Shown: in pieces, positions 36,163 to 44,476 of the stretch
Layout of the letters: each line of letters opens with the position of its first letter
Position numbering within the stretch: the first letter of the stretch is position 1
NCBI RefSeq assembly: GCF_009647655.1
Contig: NZ_WJFD01000001.1
Span: forward strand, 434,001 to 498,000
Source of the DNA: Chitinophaga sp. SYP-B3965
GTDB lineage: Bacteria; Bacteroidota; Bacteroidia; Chitinophagales; Chitinophagaceae
Direction: 5' to 3'
Length of the DNA: 64,000 bases
Translations under genes and position numbers: made by a program
Notes under the pieces: generated by a model
The model's input: only the letters and a program-made list of their open reading frames with translations
Told to the model about the DNA's origin: nothing
The model's database searches: none

Positions 36163-37014
36163 TCATCCATGGGCCATCCATGTGTCATCCCCGGGTTTAC
36201 CAGTGGTCATCTCTGTTTTTTTATGCCTTTTTTGCAGGAAAAAGTTCGCCATATTATCCTCTTCAAAATAATAACCAGATGGATCTTCTCCCGTAAACGC
36301 CTTAAAGTTCCGGATGAAATGAGATTGATCGTAATATCCTGCATTAAAAGCCAGGTCCGTCCAGGTAGGGTTCCGTTCCTGATTCAGGTGAAAGATGTGA
36401 TTAAACCGGATAATGCGTGCATAGAATTTGGGAGAGAGGCCCACATATTTTTTAAATAAACGTTCGAGATGTCTTTCACTGATCCCCAATTGTGTAATGA
36501 TCTCTGCCACAGCGATAGCACCTTTATGTTCCCGGATCAGGTCAATGGCTTTTTCCGCATGATCCTGCGGAGGCAGAGGAAAACTGCCCATCCATTCATT
36601 GATGGCAGTTATCTTTTCATCATGCGGTGCCGGAGAGCAGAGTAAGGATTGGAGAGGAACAGCCATAATAACCGAAAGGTCCACCACCTTATCCGTTAAG
36701 GTATGCATGGAAATATCAAAAAGGTATGTGAGGGCAGTGGGTTGCAGTTTAATGCCCAGCACACCGCTCTTCCCCGTATTTTCCAGGAAAAAGTACTGGC
36801 GGATCTGCCCCGCTAATAAACTTTGTGACTGCAGTTCCCAGGTAGCATGATGCAGGTTGATGCGGTAAGGATCTCCATAATGAAAGATCATCTCCGGAAA
36901 TCCATCCGGGATGATCTTTTCTTTTGCGGGCCTGGCGTCTTCACTTTCAGCGATCCAGTAACATTCAATGATCCGCGCCAGCCCGGGAGGCGGAAGGATA
37001 CGTTTAAAGATCAT
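36163..37014 (-). CDS. AraC-family regulator with DUF6597-like N-terminus
   Basis: 283 residues. The N-terminal half (LARIIECYWIAES, IIPDGFPEMIFHYGDPYRI, GIKLQPTALTYLFDI) matches the DUF6597-type sensing region. The C-terminal half has the AraC DNA-binding domain (about 165-262; QLGISERHLERLFKKYVGLSPKFYARIIRFN, then WTDLAFNAGYYDQSHFIRNFKAFTGEDPSGY). A 20-residue polar tail follows. It is 17 bp downstream of the DinB-like gene and probably co-transcribed. Confidence 0.88.
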   Translation of the reverse strand: MIFKRILPPPGLARIIECYWIAESEDARPAKEKIIPDGFPEMIFHYGDPYRINLHHATWELQSQSLLAGQIRQYFFLENTGKSGVLGIKLQPTALTYLFDISMHTLTDKVVDLSVIMAVPLQSLLCSPAPHDEKITAINEWMGSFPLPPQDHAEKAIDLIREHKGAIAVAEIITQLGISERHLERLFKKYVGLSPKFYARIIRFNHIFHLNQERNPTWTDLAFNAGYYDQSHFIRNFKAFTGEDPSGYYFEEDNMANFFLQKRHKKTEMTTGKPGDDTWMAHG

Positions 37015-37031
37015 ACCCGAATGTAAGATTA

Positions 37032-37520
37032 TTATCTATCCCAGAATGGCGGCGGCTCAATGCCCAATGAACGGAGATATACATAAGCCTGGCCACGATG
37101 ATGGTTCTCATTATCCACCCAATAAAGCATCAGGTCTGAAACCGCTCCTTCATACATCCCAAAAGCTTTGTCTATTTCACGGAAACGTTCCGGACGGATC
37201 TGTGGCCAGATCGTATTGATCTTTTCCGTTAAAGCATCCCAGAGTTGCAGGATCACTTCTTTAGAGGGCACTGGTGCATCTTTTTCAATATGAGGACTAT
37301 CATATGCATCCCATACGCCGGTGTGCATGCCGGTTATACCTAAAGAAGCCAGCCTGATCAGTTCAATAGCCATGGCTGCAAAAGGGCGCATGCCGCCAAT
37401 AGAATAATTCAACAGCTGTTCTTCCGGAAAAGCTTCAATAATACGGCGGGTCAGTGAACGGTGGCCTTGCCAGTGTACAAGTAATTGCTCAGCAAAGATC
37501 ACGGGTGTTTGTTGTTCCAT
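37032..37520 (-). CDS. DinB-like metal-binding protein
   Basis: 162 residues forming a four-helix bundle. The C-terminal ENHHRGQAYVYLRSLGIEPPPFWDR and an N-terminal HWQGHRSLTRR provide the three-histidine metal site of the DinB/YfiT superfamily. Members include thiol transferases, but the activity here is unassigned. Confidence 0.88.
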   Translation of the reverse strand: MEQQTPVIFAEQLLVHWQGHRSLTRRIIEAFPEEQLLNYSIGGMRPFAAMAIELIRLASLGITGMHTGVWDAYDSPHIEKDAPVPSKEVILQLWDALTEKINTIWPQIRPERFREIDKAFGMYEGAVSDLMLYWVDNENHHRGQAYVYLRSLGIEPPPFWDR

Positions 37521-37592
37521 AGTTTGTCTGTTTATGATACAAAGGAACGAACGGGGTTTGACAGCCCTATGTCAGCAGGAGTTTTAAAAAGC

Positions 37593-37616
37593 AAAAAAAA
37601 AGCCCCGTAGGGCTTT
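37593..37616 (-). terminator. Terminator of the DoxX gene
   Basis: On the minus strand AAAGCCC, TACG loop, GGGCTTT, then a T-run. It lies 3 bp past the stop at 37619. Confidence 0.85.
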
Positions 37617-37618
37617 GA

Positions 37619-38005
37619 TTAAATAGCGTAGGTAAGTCCCTTAGCTTTCAATATCTTATGATGGTAGATATAAGAGCCGAAGATCAATACATAACCGATC
37701 AGCAATGGCAACCATACTGATGCAGGATCGCCTACAGTAATATGACTGTACAAGGCGCCGGTGATATCAAAGAATAACCCGGCATAGGCCCATTCCTTCA
37801 ACCGGTTAAATCCCGGAACAACGATGGCAATACAACCCAGTATTTTTGCAACGCCTACAAATGGTAAGAGGTACATCGGGTAACCCAGGTGTTGGAACAA
37901 TGTCCTGGCTTCCGGGATCATGATGATATCAGGAATAGAGCCGATGGACATTAATACCGCTAAAAGGCCAGTAAAGATCCAGTAGATGATTTTTAGTTTT
38001 TTCAT
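37619..38005 (-). CDS. DoxX family membrane protein
   Basis: 128 residues with four hydrophobic helices. HLGYPMYLLPFVGVAKILGCIAIVVPGFNRLKEWAYAG and HITVGDP are diagnostic of DoxX-like proteins of this subfamily. It closely resembles the DoxX protein encoded at 53251 (LGFPAYFRIELGIAKLIGAILLV, KIKEWTYAG). Divergent from a GlxA-type regulator across 111 bp, which may control it. Confidence 0.9.
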   Translation of the reverse strand: MKKLKIIYWIFTGLLAVLMSIGSIPDIIMIPEARTLFQHLGYPMYLLPFVGVAKILGCIAIVVPGFNRLKEWAYAGLFFDITGALYSHITVGDPASVWLPLLIGYVLIFGSYIYHHKILKAKGLTYAI

Positions 38006-38081
38006 ATAAGTTAGGATTATGCATTCAAAGGTAACTGCGTCAGATGAATTAAGGAGGGGGGAAAAACGTCATTTAAAGGGG

Positions 38082-38112
38082 TTGGATGCGACAAGCATTT
38101 AGCCTATTTTTG
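38082..38112 (+). promoter_or_regulatory. Promoter of the GlxA-type regulator gene
   Basis: TTG at 38082, a 20-bp spacer, then TATTTTTG (38105-38112), the best -33/-7 match in the window. The ATG at 38117 is 4 bp after the box, so the transcript is probably leaderless. Confidence 0.65.
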
Positions 38113-38116
38113 AATT

Positions 38117-39106
38117 ATGAAACACATATCTATCCTCGTTCCAAGTGGCGCCGCAGCCCTGAGCTGTATAGAAGGCCCATTCATCATGTTCACGAAAGCG
38201 AATGATTTCCTGCAAAGCATGGGAAAGAAACCCTTATTCAAAGTGCAGATGGTAGGGATCACTGCAGAACCACAGGTGTACGACAGGTTGTTTAAAGTGT
38301 ATCCGGACCTGCTGATAAAAGATGTTCATCATACAGACCTGATCATTATCCCCGCCGTGAATGGAGACAGGCAGGAAGTGATTGAAGCTAATAAAGAATT
38401 CTTCCCCTGGATCGTAGATAATTATAAAACCGGTACAGAAGTAGCCAGCCTTTGCGTGGGTGCATTTTTACTCGCTTCCACCGGTTTGCTGAAAGGCCGT
38501 AAATGTTCCACACACTGGCTGGCAACAGAAGAATTCCGGGAATTATTCCCGGATGTGAACCTGGTGCCGGACAGGATCATTACAGATGAACACGGCATCT
38601 ATTCCAGCGGTGGTGCCAATTCTTTCTGGAACCTGCTGCTGCATATCCTGGAAAAATATACAGACCGGGAAACAGCTATCCTTGCTGCTAAATATTTTGA
38701 AATAGAAATAGACCGTTACAGCCAGAATTCTTTCATTGTGTTCAATGGCCAGCGGGATCACCTGGATGAGCCTGTTTTAAAAGCACAGGAATTCATAGAA
38801 GCTAATTTCTCCGATAAGATCACTGTAGATCAGTTGGCTGCCATGTTTGCTGTAGGCCGAAGAAGCCTGGAAAGAAGGTTCAAAAAAGCAACGAGGAATA
38901 CAGTATCTGAATATATTCAACGGGTGAAGATAGAAGCCGCTAAGAAAAGCTTTGAAACCAGCCGTAAGAATATCAATGAGATCATGTGGGATGTGGGATA
39001 CAATGATACCAAAGCTTTCAGGACCATCTTTAAGAAAACAACAGGTTTGTCTCCATTAGAATACAGGAATAAATATAATAAGGAAGCCGCTGTATATGCT
39101 TCCTGA
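38117..39106 (+). CDS. GlxA-family (DJ-1/PfpI + AraC) transcriptional regulator
   Basis: 329 residues. The N-terminal DJ-1/PfpI-like domain (about 1-195; LIIIPAVNGDR, VASLCVGAFLLASTGLLKGRKCSTHW) precedes an AraC DNA-binding domain (about 225-320; LAAMFAVGRRSLERRFKKATRNTVSEYI, then NEIMWDVGYNDTKAFRTIFKKTTGLSPLEYR). The family responds to small metabolites. Divergent from DoxX. Confidence 0.92.
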   Translation: MKHISILVPSGAAALSCIEGPFIMFTKANDFLQSMGKKPLFKVQMVGITAEPQVYDRLFKVYPDLLIKDVHHTDLIIIPAVNGDRQEVIEANKEFFPWIVDNYKTGTEVASLCVGAFLLASTGLLKGRKCSTHWLATEEFRELFPDVNLVPDRIITDEHGIYSSGGANSFWNLLLHILEKYTDRETAILAAKYFEIEIDRYSQNSFIVFNGQRDHLDEPVLKAQEFIEANFSDKITVDQLAAMFAVGRRSLERRFKKATRNTVSEYIQRVKIEAAKKSFETSRKNINEIMWDVGYNDTKAFRTIFKKTTGLSPLEYRNKYNKEAAVYAS

Positions 39107-39110
39107 TAAG

Positions 39111-39150
39111 AAAAAGCGGTATGCATCTTTAAGATACATACCGCTTTTTT
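39111..39150 (+). terminator. Terminator after the GlxA-type gene
   Basis: AAAAAGCGGTATGCATCTT and AAGATACATACCGCTTTTT form a long stem with one mismatch; A- and T-runs at either end make it bidirectional. Confidence 0.85.
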
Positions 39151-39582
39151 TAAGTAACAAGCTGAATAAGGTCCGGCCTAACGGGGAACCGTTTATTGAA
39201 ACCACGATCGCTAAGGTCTGCATCCCGTGGATCATTTCTTCCAATTCTTTTATTGGCGTATGAGCAAAGATGCACCCGTCTGTGTGTGAAAAGGACGTGG
39301 GGTACAGATGCCGAAGAATGGACGAAACCGGACATTATATCCCTGTACCTATTCAGCTTTGATTCAACCGAGTAACTCTTTTTTGTTACCTGTTCAGTAA
39401 TAGAGTCAAATCTATCTGCTGAAGTTGTTATTGCAGCACCAGGTTCCAATTGATGCCACGTTCGCGTTTTCCTGCTCAGCAGTAGATTCCACCTGCCTGC
39501 TGATGATCTTTAATATGCAGCTGCCAGGTTTTCGCCTGACAGTTGCTTTTGGGGCTATTTGTTCAGCAAATAGATATTGTTG
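39151..39582. other. Gene-free stretch, possibly decayed coding sequence
   Basis: No gene is supported. Minus-strand open frames here (for example 39150-39449, ending RFPVRPDLIQLV) have a protein-like composition in places but no recognisable family, and the apparent sense switches frame. They could be the remnant of a gene once following the 1138-residue protein gene. No terminator for that minus-strand gene was found apart from the bidirectional one at 39111-39150. Confidence 0.35.
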
Positions 39583-42500
39583 TTATGGAGTAACAGCTGC
39601 CTGCTGGGCTTTGAATTTCACCTTCGCTTCTGCTGTTTTTTTGTTCTTATACCTTCCAATGGCGCTTATCATTTTAGCACCTGAGCCCGTTGTTCGCATA
39701 TCAAAATGCATGATGTCCCCATACCAGGCTCCCCAATCCATACCATGATCCACCATGCCTTTCACGAATTCCCTGGAATGACTCAGGAATCCGGAAGCGG
39801 AAAAGATCTTCTCAGGTTCGGTCCTGGTTCCCTGCCAGGCTTTGGAGATTTCTCTCAGATCCTTTTGGATCAGCGCCACAGCATCACTTAAGCTCATCCC
39901 TTGCCAGGAAACCTTTTTATCCTTACCCCAGGTGTTAGCCGGTGCAACATCCAGTCTCGCCTGCAAAGCAGTATGATCTTTCAGGTAAGAGAAATACAGA
40001 ATGAAATGGTTGTTTAACTCCCTGAGCTGATCATACAATTTCAGGTATTGGCTCGTTGATCCCGGCATGCTCCATTTAGCCATGGGGATAGTTTTCCCTG
40101 CCGTGAGCCAGCCTACCTTTGTCATAAATGAATCGAAAGCACCACGGTTCTGGATCATGGGATTCCTTTTATAATCAATGTCCACAGCCAGGCCAAACAT
40201 GTGAAAGGAATAGAGCGCAGTAGCAGAAGTGGGCCGGTGAGCTGCAATCCTGTCCATTGGAAGGCCCAGGGCATCACCAGCCCGTTTAGCGCTGGTAGTG
40301 TTTTTGGCCTTCATGAAATAGTCCTCTATCTTTTGCAGCAGGATAGCCATATCCATATGGATATATTGCTTGTCATTAAGCTTCCTGCCGAGGAAAGTAA
40401 AGTCCGTGAAATTGCCGAACCATTTGCCCACTTTAAAGGAGGGGTCAGCATCTTCCACGATGGCTTTCAGATAAACGGCCGGCGTTTCTTTTACCTCCGC
40501 TTTCTTTTCTTTCTTATTGGCAGCAACCAGCACCAGTGATTTATTGGATAACGATATAGAGAATGCTTTGGCAGGTGATGGCATTTCATCTTCATCCAGT
40601 TCCTTCGTGGTAACAGGCTCAAACCATGGGCGGTTGTTGAGTTCATACTTCCATGCATGAGCCATGATCCCCTGATGATATACACCTTTCTGCTTTGGCG
40701 CAATGTTCTGCATGTTGGAATGGCGTTTCGCGAGGGAATCTCCATTTACGCCCGGCGTACTTTTCCTGCCATCATTCCTGTATGCCCAATAGTGATAGAG
40801 TTTATTTTTGGTACGGTCTTTTTTCAACCAGTTCTCAAAATTATAACCATAGAGGCAATCAAATCCCCAGCACTCTGCCACCTGGCTCAGCAACTTATTC
40901 TTATAGTTGAGGATATCGCTCATGGGGCTGCCACCCGCGGAATGCGCAGCTATAATGATCCTGCCTGGTTCTGCATCCTCCGGGATATGTTTAGCTGCTT
41001 TCATGGCTTTAAAACAGGCGTCGATGAATTTATCGAAGCCGTAGTTAGCTCTTAGCAAGGTGGCTATTTGCGGGTTCTTGCTCAGGGAAGGTGCGAGTAA
41101 GAGCGCATTCTTATTACTGCTGGCAAAGTGTTGCCTGATCTTTGAATACTGCTGCCAGTATAATTCCATACCGTTGGATTGGCTGCCGTAACCCCAAAGC
41201 CCATGGAGGTACACTACGATGTCCGTTTTCGCAGATGGTGTACAGGAAGGAGGGATGAACATACCGGTGCGCAGTTTTAAACCTTTCACAGCACTTACCC
41301 TGAGATAGTCTGTAATACCAGCCGGCGCATTGGTTTCATATTCTTCCTGGAGGTCTTCCTCCATTTCTTCCGTTACAGGTTCATCTTCCATTTCATCGTA
41401 TTCGGATTCATCATCTGCATCCTCCATTTCTTCACCGGAGGGATCATCAGACTCCATTTCATCGTAAGTATCTTCAAATTCATTTTCACTTGCGTCCTCA
41501 TCTTCCATTTCTTCATCCGCTTCTTCAAATTCATCATCTTCAAGCTCATCATCTGTATCTTCAAATTCGCTTTCGTCTGAATCATCAGACTCCATTTCAT
41601 CATACACATCTTCCATCTCTTCGCCCGAAGCATCGTCGGATTCCATTTCATCATACTCTTCCTGCTCGCCGTAAGTATCCTCCTGCTCATCATAAGCATC
41701 TTCCATCTCACCGTAAGAACCCTCCACTTCACCATAAGCATCTTCATACTCTCCGTAAGCATCCTCTCCCAGCTCCGGCTGCGTTTTCTTCAACACAATA
41801 CTCGTACCCACAGAAGTCTTCGTTACAATGGTCTTCAGATCCTCATCGATCAGTCGTTTCTTATATCCTTCCAGCCAGTCTTTGGTGTCAGGCTCCGTCA
41901 TGGCTTTATAAACAGCCCTCGTAGCCCTGGCGGGATTGTTATTCAAACTCTCCTGGAATAAACCGCGGATGTATGCACTCTTGTTATAATGATCATTGAT
42001 GAACCGGTCGTAGATATCCGTGTTCTTTTGTTTAAAGGTGGCCTTCAACCTCCTTTTCAGCGTGTTCTTTTGTTCTTCCAGGTATTTAATACCAAATTTC
42101 ACCTGTGCAATGATCACATCCTGGTCCAGGCCGGCGTAATGAAATCTTTCTGCCCACCCGTAAAAGCGCAGTTGTGCCCTGTCCTTATATTCCACATTAC
42201 CAATGGCAGGGTGTTTTTCCGTTGGATCGAAGGCATATTTATTGGTGGCATGTAATTCAATGCCATAACGTTTAAAAGCAGCGGGTGCCATGGCGATCCA
42301 TCTTTGCAGTTTACCCGTATGAAGGGTTAGCTGAAAGAAACCAATACTTACCACTGCAGTGTCCCAACTGTTGAGCGTAGTGATCATACCGCTGGTTTCC
42401 ACGTTGGATATTCTCTGGAAAACATCCAACTGGTCCTGTGTGATATTGATCAGGCCTTTGTTATGAAGGTCCGCCAGTACCGTATCTACACGGGGTGCGG

Positions 42501-42999
42501 GGAGGAGGGCAGTATCTGTTTTTAATCCCCTTTTAAGTGCTTTGAAACCAAAGGGGATCTTTACAGAACCAATAGCAGGCAACGGTCCTTTTTTATACAA
42601 CTGATGCCGTGCTGCCACTAATTTCTTCCGCACACCATTGGACACTGTTTTAAGTGTTTTCTTATCTGCAGCCGTCCATTTAGCGGTAGGTTTTTTAGCA
42701 AGATCAGGCAATGCAGAAAGTGCCAGCTTTTTAATATGATCCAGCATGGTGGTGGTGTCCCCCCAGGTTTCTACAATAGCTGCGGGTACAGCAGGGATTT
42801 GCGCAGGCGGTTTTGGTGTATCCCATTCAAACCTTTCTTCTTCCTGCTGCAGCACCGGAAACAGGAAAGGAGATTCCAGTTCCATTTCAGTGCCGTCCTC
42901 CCTTCTGAACCAAACCCTCCGGCGTTTCCGGAATTTCTGGAAAGGAGAGAAGTCTTCCTGGTTATCCAGGATAGACCCTTCCCATTTATGGTTGTCCAT
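39583..42999 (-). CDS. Giant leaderless multi-enzyme protein: lysozyme-like, acidic linker, alpha/beta-hydrolase-like, M15-peptidase-like
   Basis: 1138 residues, no signal peptide or transmembrane helix. Order: polar N-terminus with an ESPFL motif (42-46); a lysozyme-like segment (about 185-345) with candidate catalytic E201 (NVETSG) and D213 followed by VVSIGFFQL; a Glu/Asp/Tyr-rich low-complexity linker (about 409-556); an alpha/beta-hydrolase-like region (about 562-790) with YLHGLWG and the nucleophile elbow AHSAGG (S687); and a C-terminal D,D-carboxypeptidase-like region (about 870-1110) with H933-x6-D940 and DIMHFD (D1095, H1098), the zinc ligands of M15/VanY peptidases. It could cut both glycan and peptide parts of peptidoglycan. 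First of five genes by size and last in transcription order. The lysozyme and hydrolase calls are by motif only. Confidence 0.75.
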   Translation of the reverse strand: MDNHKWEGSILDNQEDFSPFQKFRKRRRVWFRREDGTEMELESPFLFPVLQQEEERFEWDTPKPPAQIPAVPAAIVETWGDTTTMLDHIKKLALSALPDLAKKPTAKWTAADKKTLKTVSNGVRKKLVAARHQLYKKGPLPAIGSVKIPFGFKALKRGLKTDTALLPAPRVDTVLADLHNKGLINITQDQLDVFQRISNVETSGMITTLNSWDTAVVSIGFFQLTLHTGKLQRWIAMAPAAFKRYGIELHATNKYAFDPTEKHPAIGNVEYKDRAQLRFYGWAERFHYAGLDQDVIIAQVKFGIKYLEEQKNTLKRRLKATFKQKNTDIYDRFINDHYNKSAYIRGLFQESLNNNPARATRAVYKAMTEPDTKDWLEGYKKRLIDEDLKTIVTKTSVGTSIVLKKTQPELGEDAYGEYEDAYGEVEGSYGEMEDAYDEQEDTYGEQEEYDEMESDDASGEEMEDVYDEMESDDSDESEFEDTDDELEDDEFEEADEEMEDEDASENEFEDTYDEMESDDPSGEEMEDADDESEYDEMEDEPVTEEMEEDLQEEYETNAPAGITDYLRVSAVKGLKLRTGMFIPPSCTPSAKTDIVVYLHGLWGYGSQSNGMELYWQQYSKIRQHFASSNKNALLLAPSLSKNPQIATLLRANYGFDKFIDACFKAMKAAKHIPEDAEPGRIIIAAHSAGGSPMSDILNYKNKLLSQVAECWGFDCLYGYNFENWLKKDRTKNKLYHYWAYRNDGRKSTPGVNGDSLAKRHSNMQNIAPKQKGVYHQGIMAHAWKYELNNRPWFEPVTTKELDEDEMPSPAKAFSISLSNKSLVLVAANKKEKKAEVKETPAVYLKAIVEDADPSFKVGKWFGNFTDFTFLGRKLNDKQYIHMDMAILLQKIEDYFMKAKNTTSAKRAGDALGLPMDRIAAHRPTSATALYSFHMFGLAVDIDYKRNPMIQNRGAFDSFMTKVGWLTAGKTIPMAKWSMPGSTSQYLKLYDQLRELNNHFILYFSYLKDHTALQARLDVAPANTWGKDKKVSWQGMSLSDAVALIQKDLREISKAWQGTRTEPEKIFSASGFLSHSREFVKGMVDHGMDWGAWYGDIMHFDMRTTGSGAKMISAIGRYKNKKTAEAKVKFKAQQAAVTP
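41332..41775 (-). repeat. Low-complexity acidic repeat coding region
   Basis: Codes for residues 409-556 of the 1138-residue protein: imperfect repeats of EDAYGE, YDEMESDD and SGEEMED. Strongly acidic and presumably disordered; DNA repeats (CATCTTCC, TTCATCAT) suggest expansion by slippage. Confidence 0.85.
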
Positions 43000-43035
43000 A
43001 AATATGAATTTAATAGCGTTGAATAATGTTTGTTA

Positions 43036-44229
43036 TCAGGATTGTACTGCCTGGCCGTTCGTGAGTATGCCATTCCCTTTTTGCAGCGGCATGCTGTCGT
43101 ATGTTTTAACAGCCCTTGCTTTAAGGTTATTGCCGGAAACATGAGAATAGTTAAAGATGATCTGCTTCATCATGTTGGCGAGCGCGGAATTATCTTCATA
43201 CAACGAAGGAACGTTCAGCTCATCATTGAACAAACCTGTTTCAATGAGCGTGAGCAGGAGGCTCATATTGTCTCCCAGCCTGAAGAGGTTTTCGCTGAGC
43301 CCGTTTGCAGGAACACCTACAATATTGGCCAGTGCAAAAAGCCGTTGTGCAGGGCTTTGCTCATTGATACCAAAAGCCTGTACGATGGGGCTGTTGTATT
43401 CCAGGGAAAGATGGAACCAGGCCATCATGGATACAAAGAAGAATTCCTGTTTGGTGATGTCTCCGTTATTACGCTGAGAGAGGAAGTTCTTCTGCATTTC
43501 GTAAGCGCTGAAGGCAATGGCAGCATCATCAATAGGTCTTCTGCCGGTAACGTTGGCCTCATTCTCAATACCAATCCAGATCTCTTCTGCAAACCTTTCA
43601 AAAGAACGGCGGTAGTTGAGGTGGGCGGACTTTGCTTTATAGTAAGGCAACTGCTCTTCTCCCGGTAAGGCAAAGCCAAAGAAACGGTAATAAGAGCCCA
43701 GGCGGGTGAGCATCATATCCGGGCGCGCCTTACTTACGAAGTTAAAGGAAGAGAGCACCGGCGGGTCTGCAAACCACAATGTTTCTGTGTTATGCAGCCA
43801 CTGTAATACCGCCGGCTGGAGATTGATCTCAAAATCTCCCTTCGCATAATTCTCGATGAGTTTTTGGAAGACTTTATATACCTGTGTTGATTCAATCACA
43901 TATGCATAAATGAGGTGGTCCCATAAAGAGTGACCAGTGCATTGAGTGAACGGAGCCACCTGTGTAACAAAGGTGTTGCCGTTCTGCCAGCTGCTGTCGA
44001 ACAATCCAAGAACGCTGTCCGGAAGGCCGCGTAGCGAGGTTTTATTGGCCGGGTGGCCGGGGTTCTTTTCTTCCCTTACCCGGAAAGACCAGGCGGATTC
44101 CAGCAAGGCGTGCAATTCAGTAGGGTGTAACTGAAAGAGCTGGTTGGCGGTATTAATGTATTCCGGGGAAGGATCGTTGGATAACGTATCCTGGAAGGAA
44201 TTGCCGTTTGAAACTATTCTTCTGAACAT
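43036..44229 (-). CDS. Protein of unknown function in the leaderless effector-like locus
   Basis: 397 residues, soluble, mostly helical by composition, no signal peptide and no domain I recognise. Conserved-looking stretches are HSLWDHLIYAYVIEST, RLGSYYRFFGFALPGEEQLPYY and RPIDDAAIAFSAYEMQKNFL. It sits 36 bp upstream of the 1138-residue gene on the same strand and 29 bp after the 66-residue gene. It may be a structural, adaptor or immunity component of the locus; nothing in the sequence decides. Confidence 0.8.
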   Translation of the reverse strand: MFRRIVSNGNSFQDTLSNDPSPEYINTANQLFQLHPTELHALLESAWSFRVREEKNPGHPANKTSLRGLPDSVLGLFDSSWQNGNTFVTQVAPFTQCTGHSLWDHLIYAYVIESTQVYKVFQKLIENYAKGDFEINLQPAVLQWLHNTETLWFADPPVLSSFNFVSKARPDMMLTRLGSYYRFFGFALPGEEQLPYYKAKSAHLNYRRSFERFAEEIWIGIENEANVTGRRPIDDAAIAFSAYEMQKNFLSQRNNGDITKQEFFFVSMMAWFHLSLEYNSPIVQAFGINEQSPAQRLFALANIVGVPANGLSENLFRLGDNMSLLLTLIETGLFNDELNVPSLYEDNSALANMMKQIIFNYSHVSGNNLKARAVKTYDSMPLQKGNGILTNGQAVQS

Positions 44230-44258
44230 GGTAGTTATTTTGAGGGGTTATTTAAAAT

Positions 44259-44459
44259 TTATCCGATGATATTGGTATTACATTTCTCGAGTTCAAGGTT
44301 AAAGAATACCCATTGAAAGGCCTGATCTCCCCTGAGCAGTTTGCGGTAGAGTTCAAATTGCTGGAGCGGGGTAACTGGAACGAAAGCCTTACGGCCGTTG
44401 TTGCCATCTGTGGAAGCGGATTCGGGTAAACCAGCAGGAGTTAATTTTTCTTTTGCCAT
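44259..44459 (-). CDS. Small protein of unknown function in the effector-like locus
   Basis: 66 residues: MAKEKLTPAGLPES, a Gly/Asn-rich turn, then PLQQFELYRKLLRGDQAFQWVFFNLELEKC. No signal peptide. It is kept because it fills the gap exactly between two genes of the same strand (17 bp after one, 29 bp before the other) and has an A-rich upstream region. Function unknown; perhaps a small adaptor. Confidence 0.65.
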   Translation of the reverse strand: MAKEKLTPAGLPESASTDGNNGRKAFVPVTPLQQFELYRKLLRGDQAFQWVFFNLELEKCNTNIIG

Positions 44460-44476
44460 TGTAGTAATTATTAGAG

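Noticed and set aside
41490..41924. His-rich plus-strand frame (many HHxHLP words)
   Set aside because: The complement of the Glu/Asp-rich linker codons reads as His/Leu/Pro; an artefact of low complexity.
43030..43668. 212-codon plus-strand frame
   Set aside because: Antisense to the 397-residue gene, which fits the strand and spacing of its neighbours; no family resemblance.
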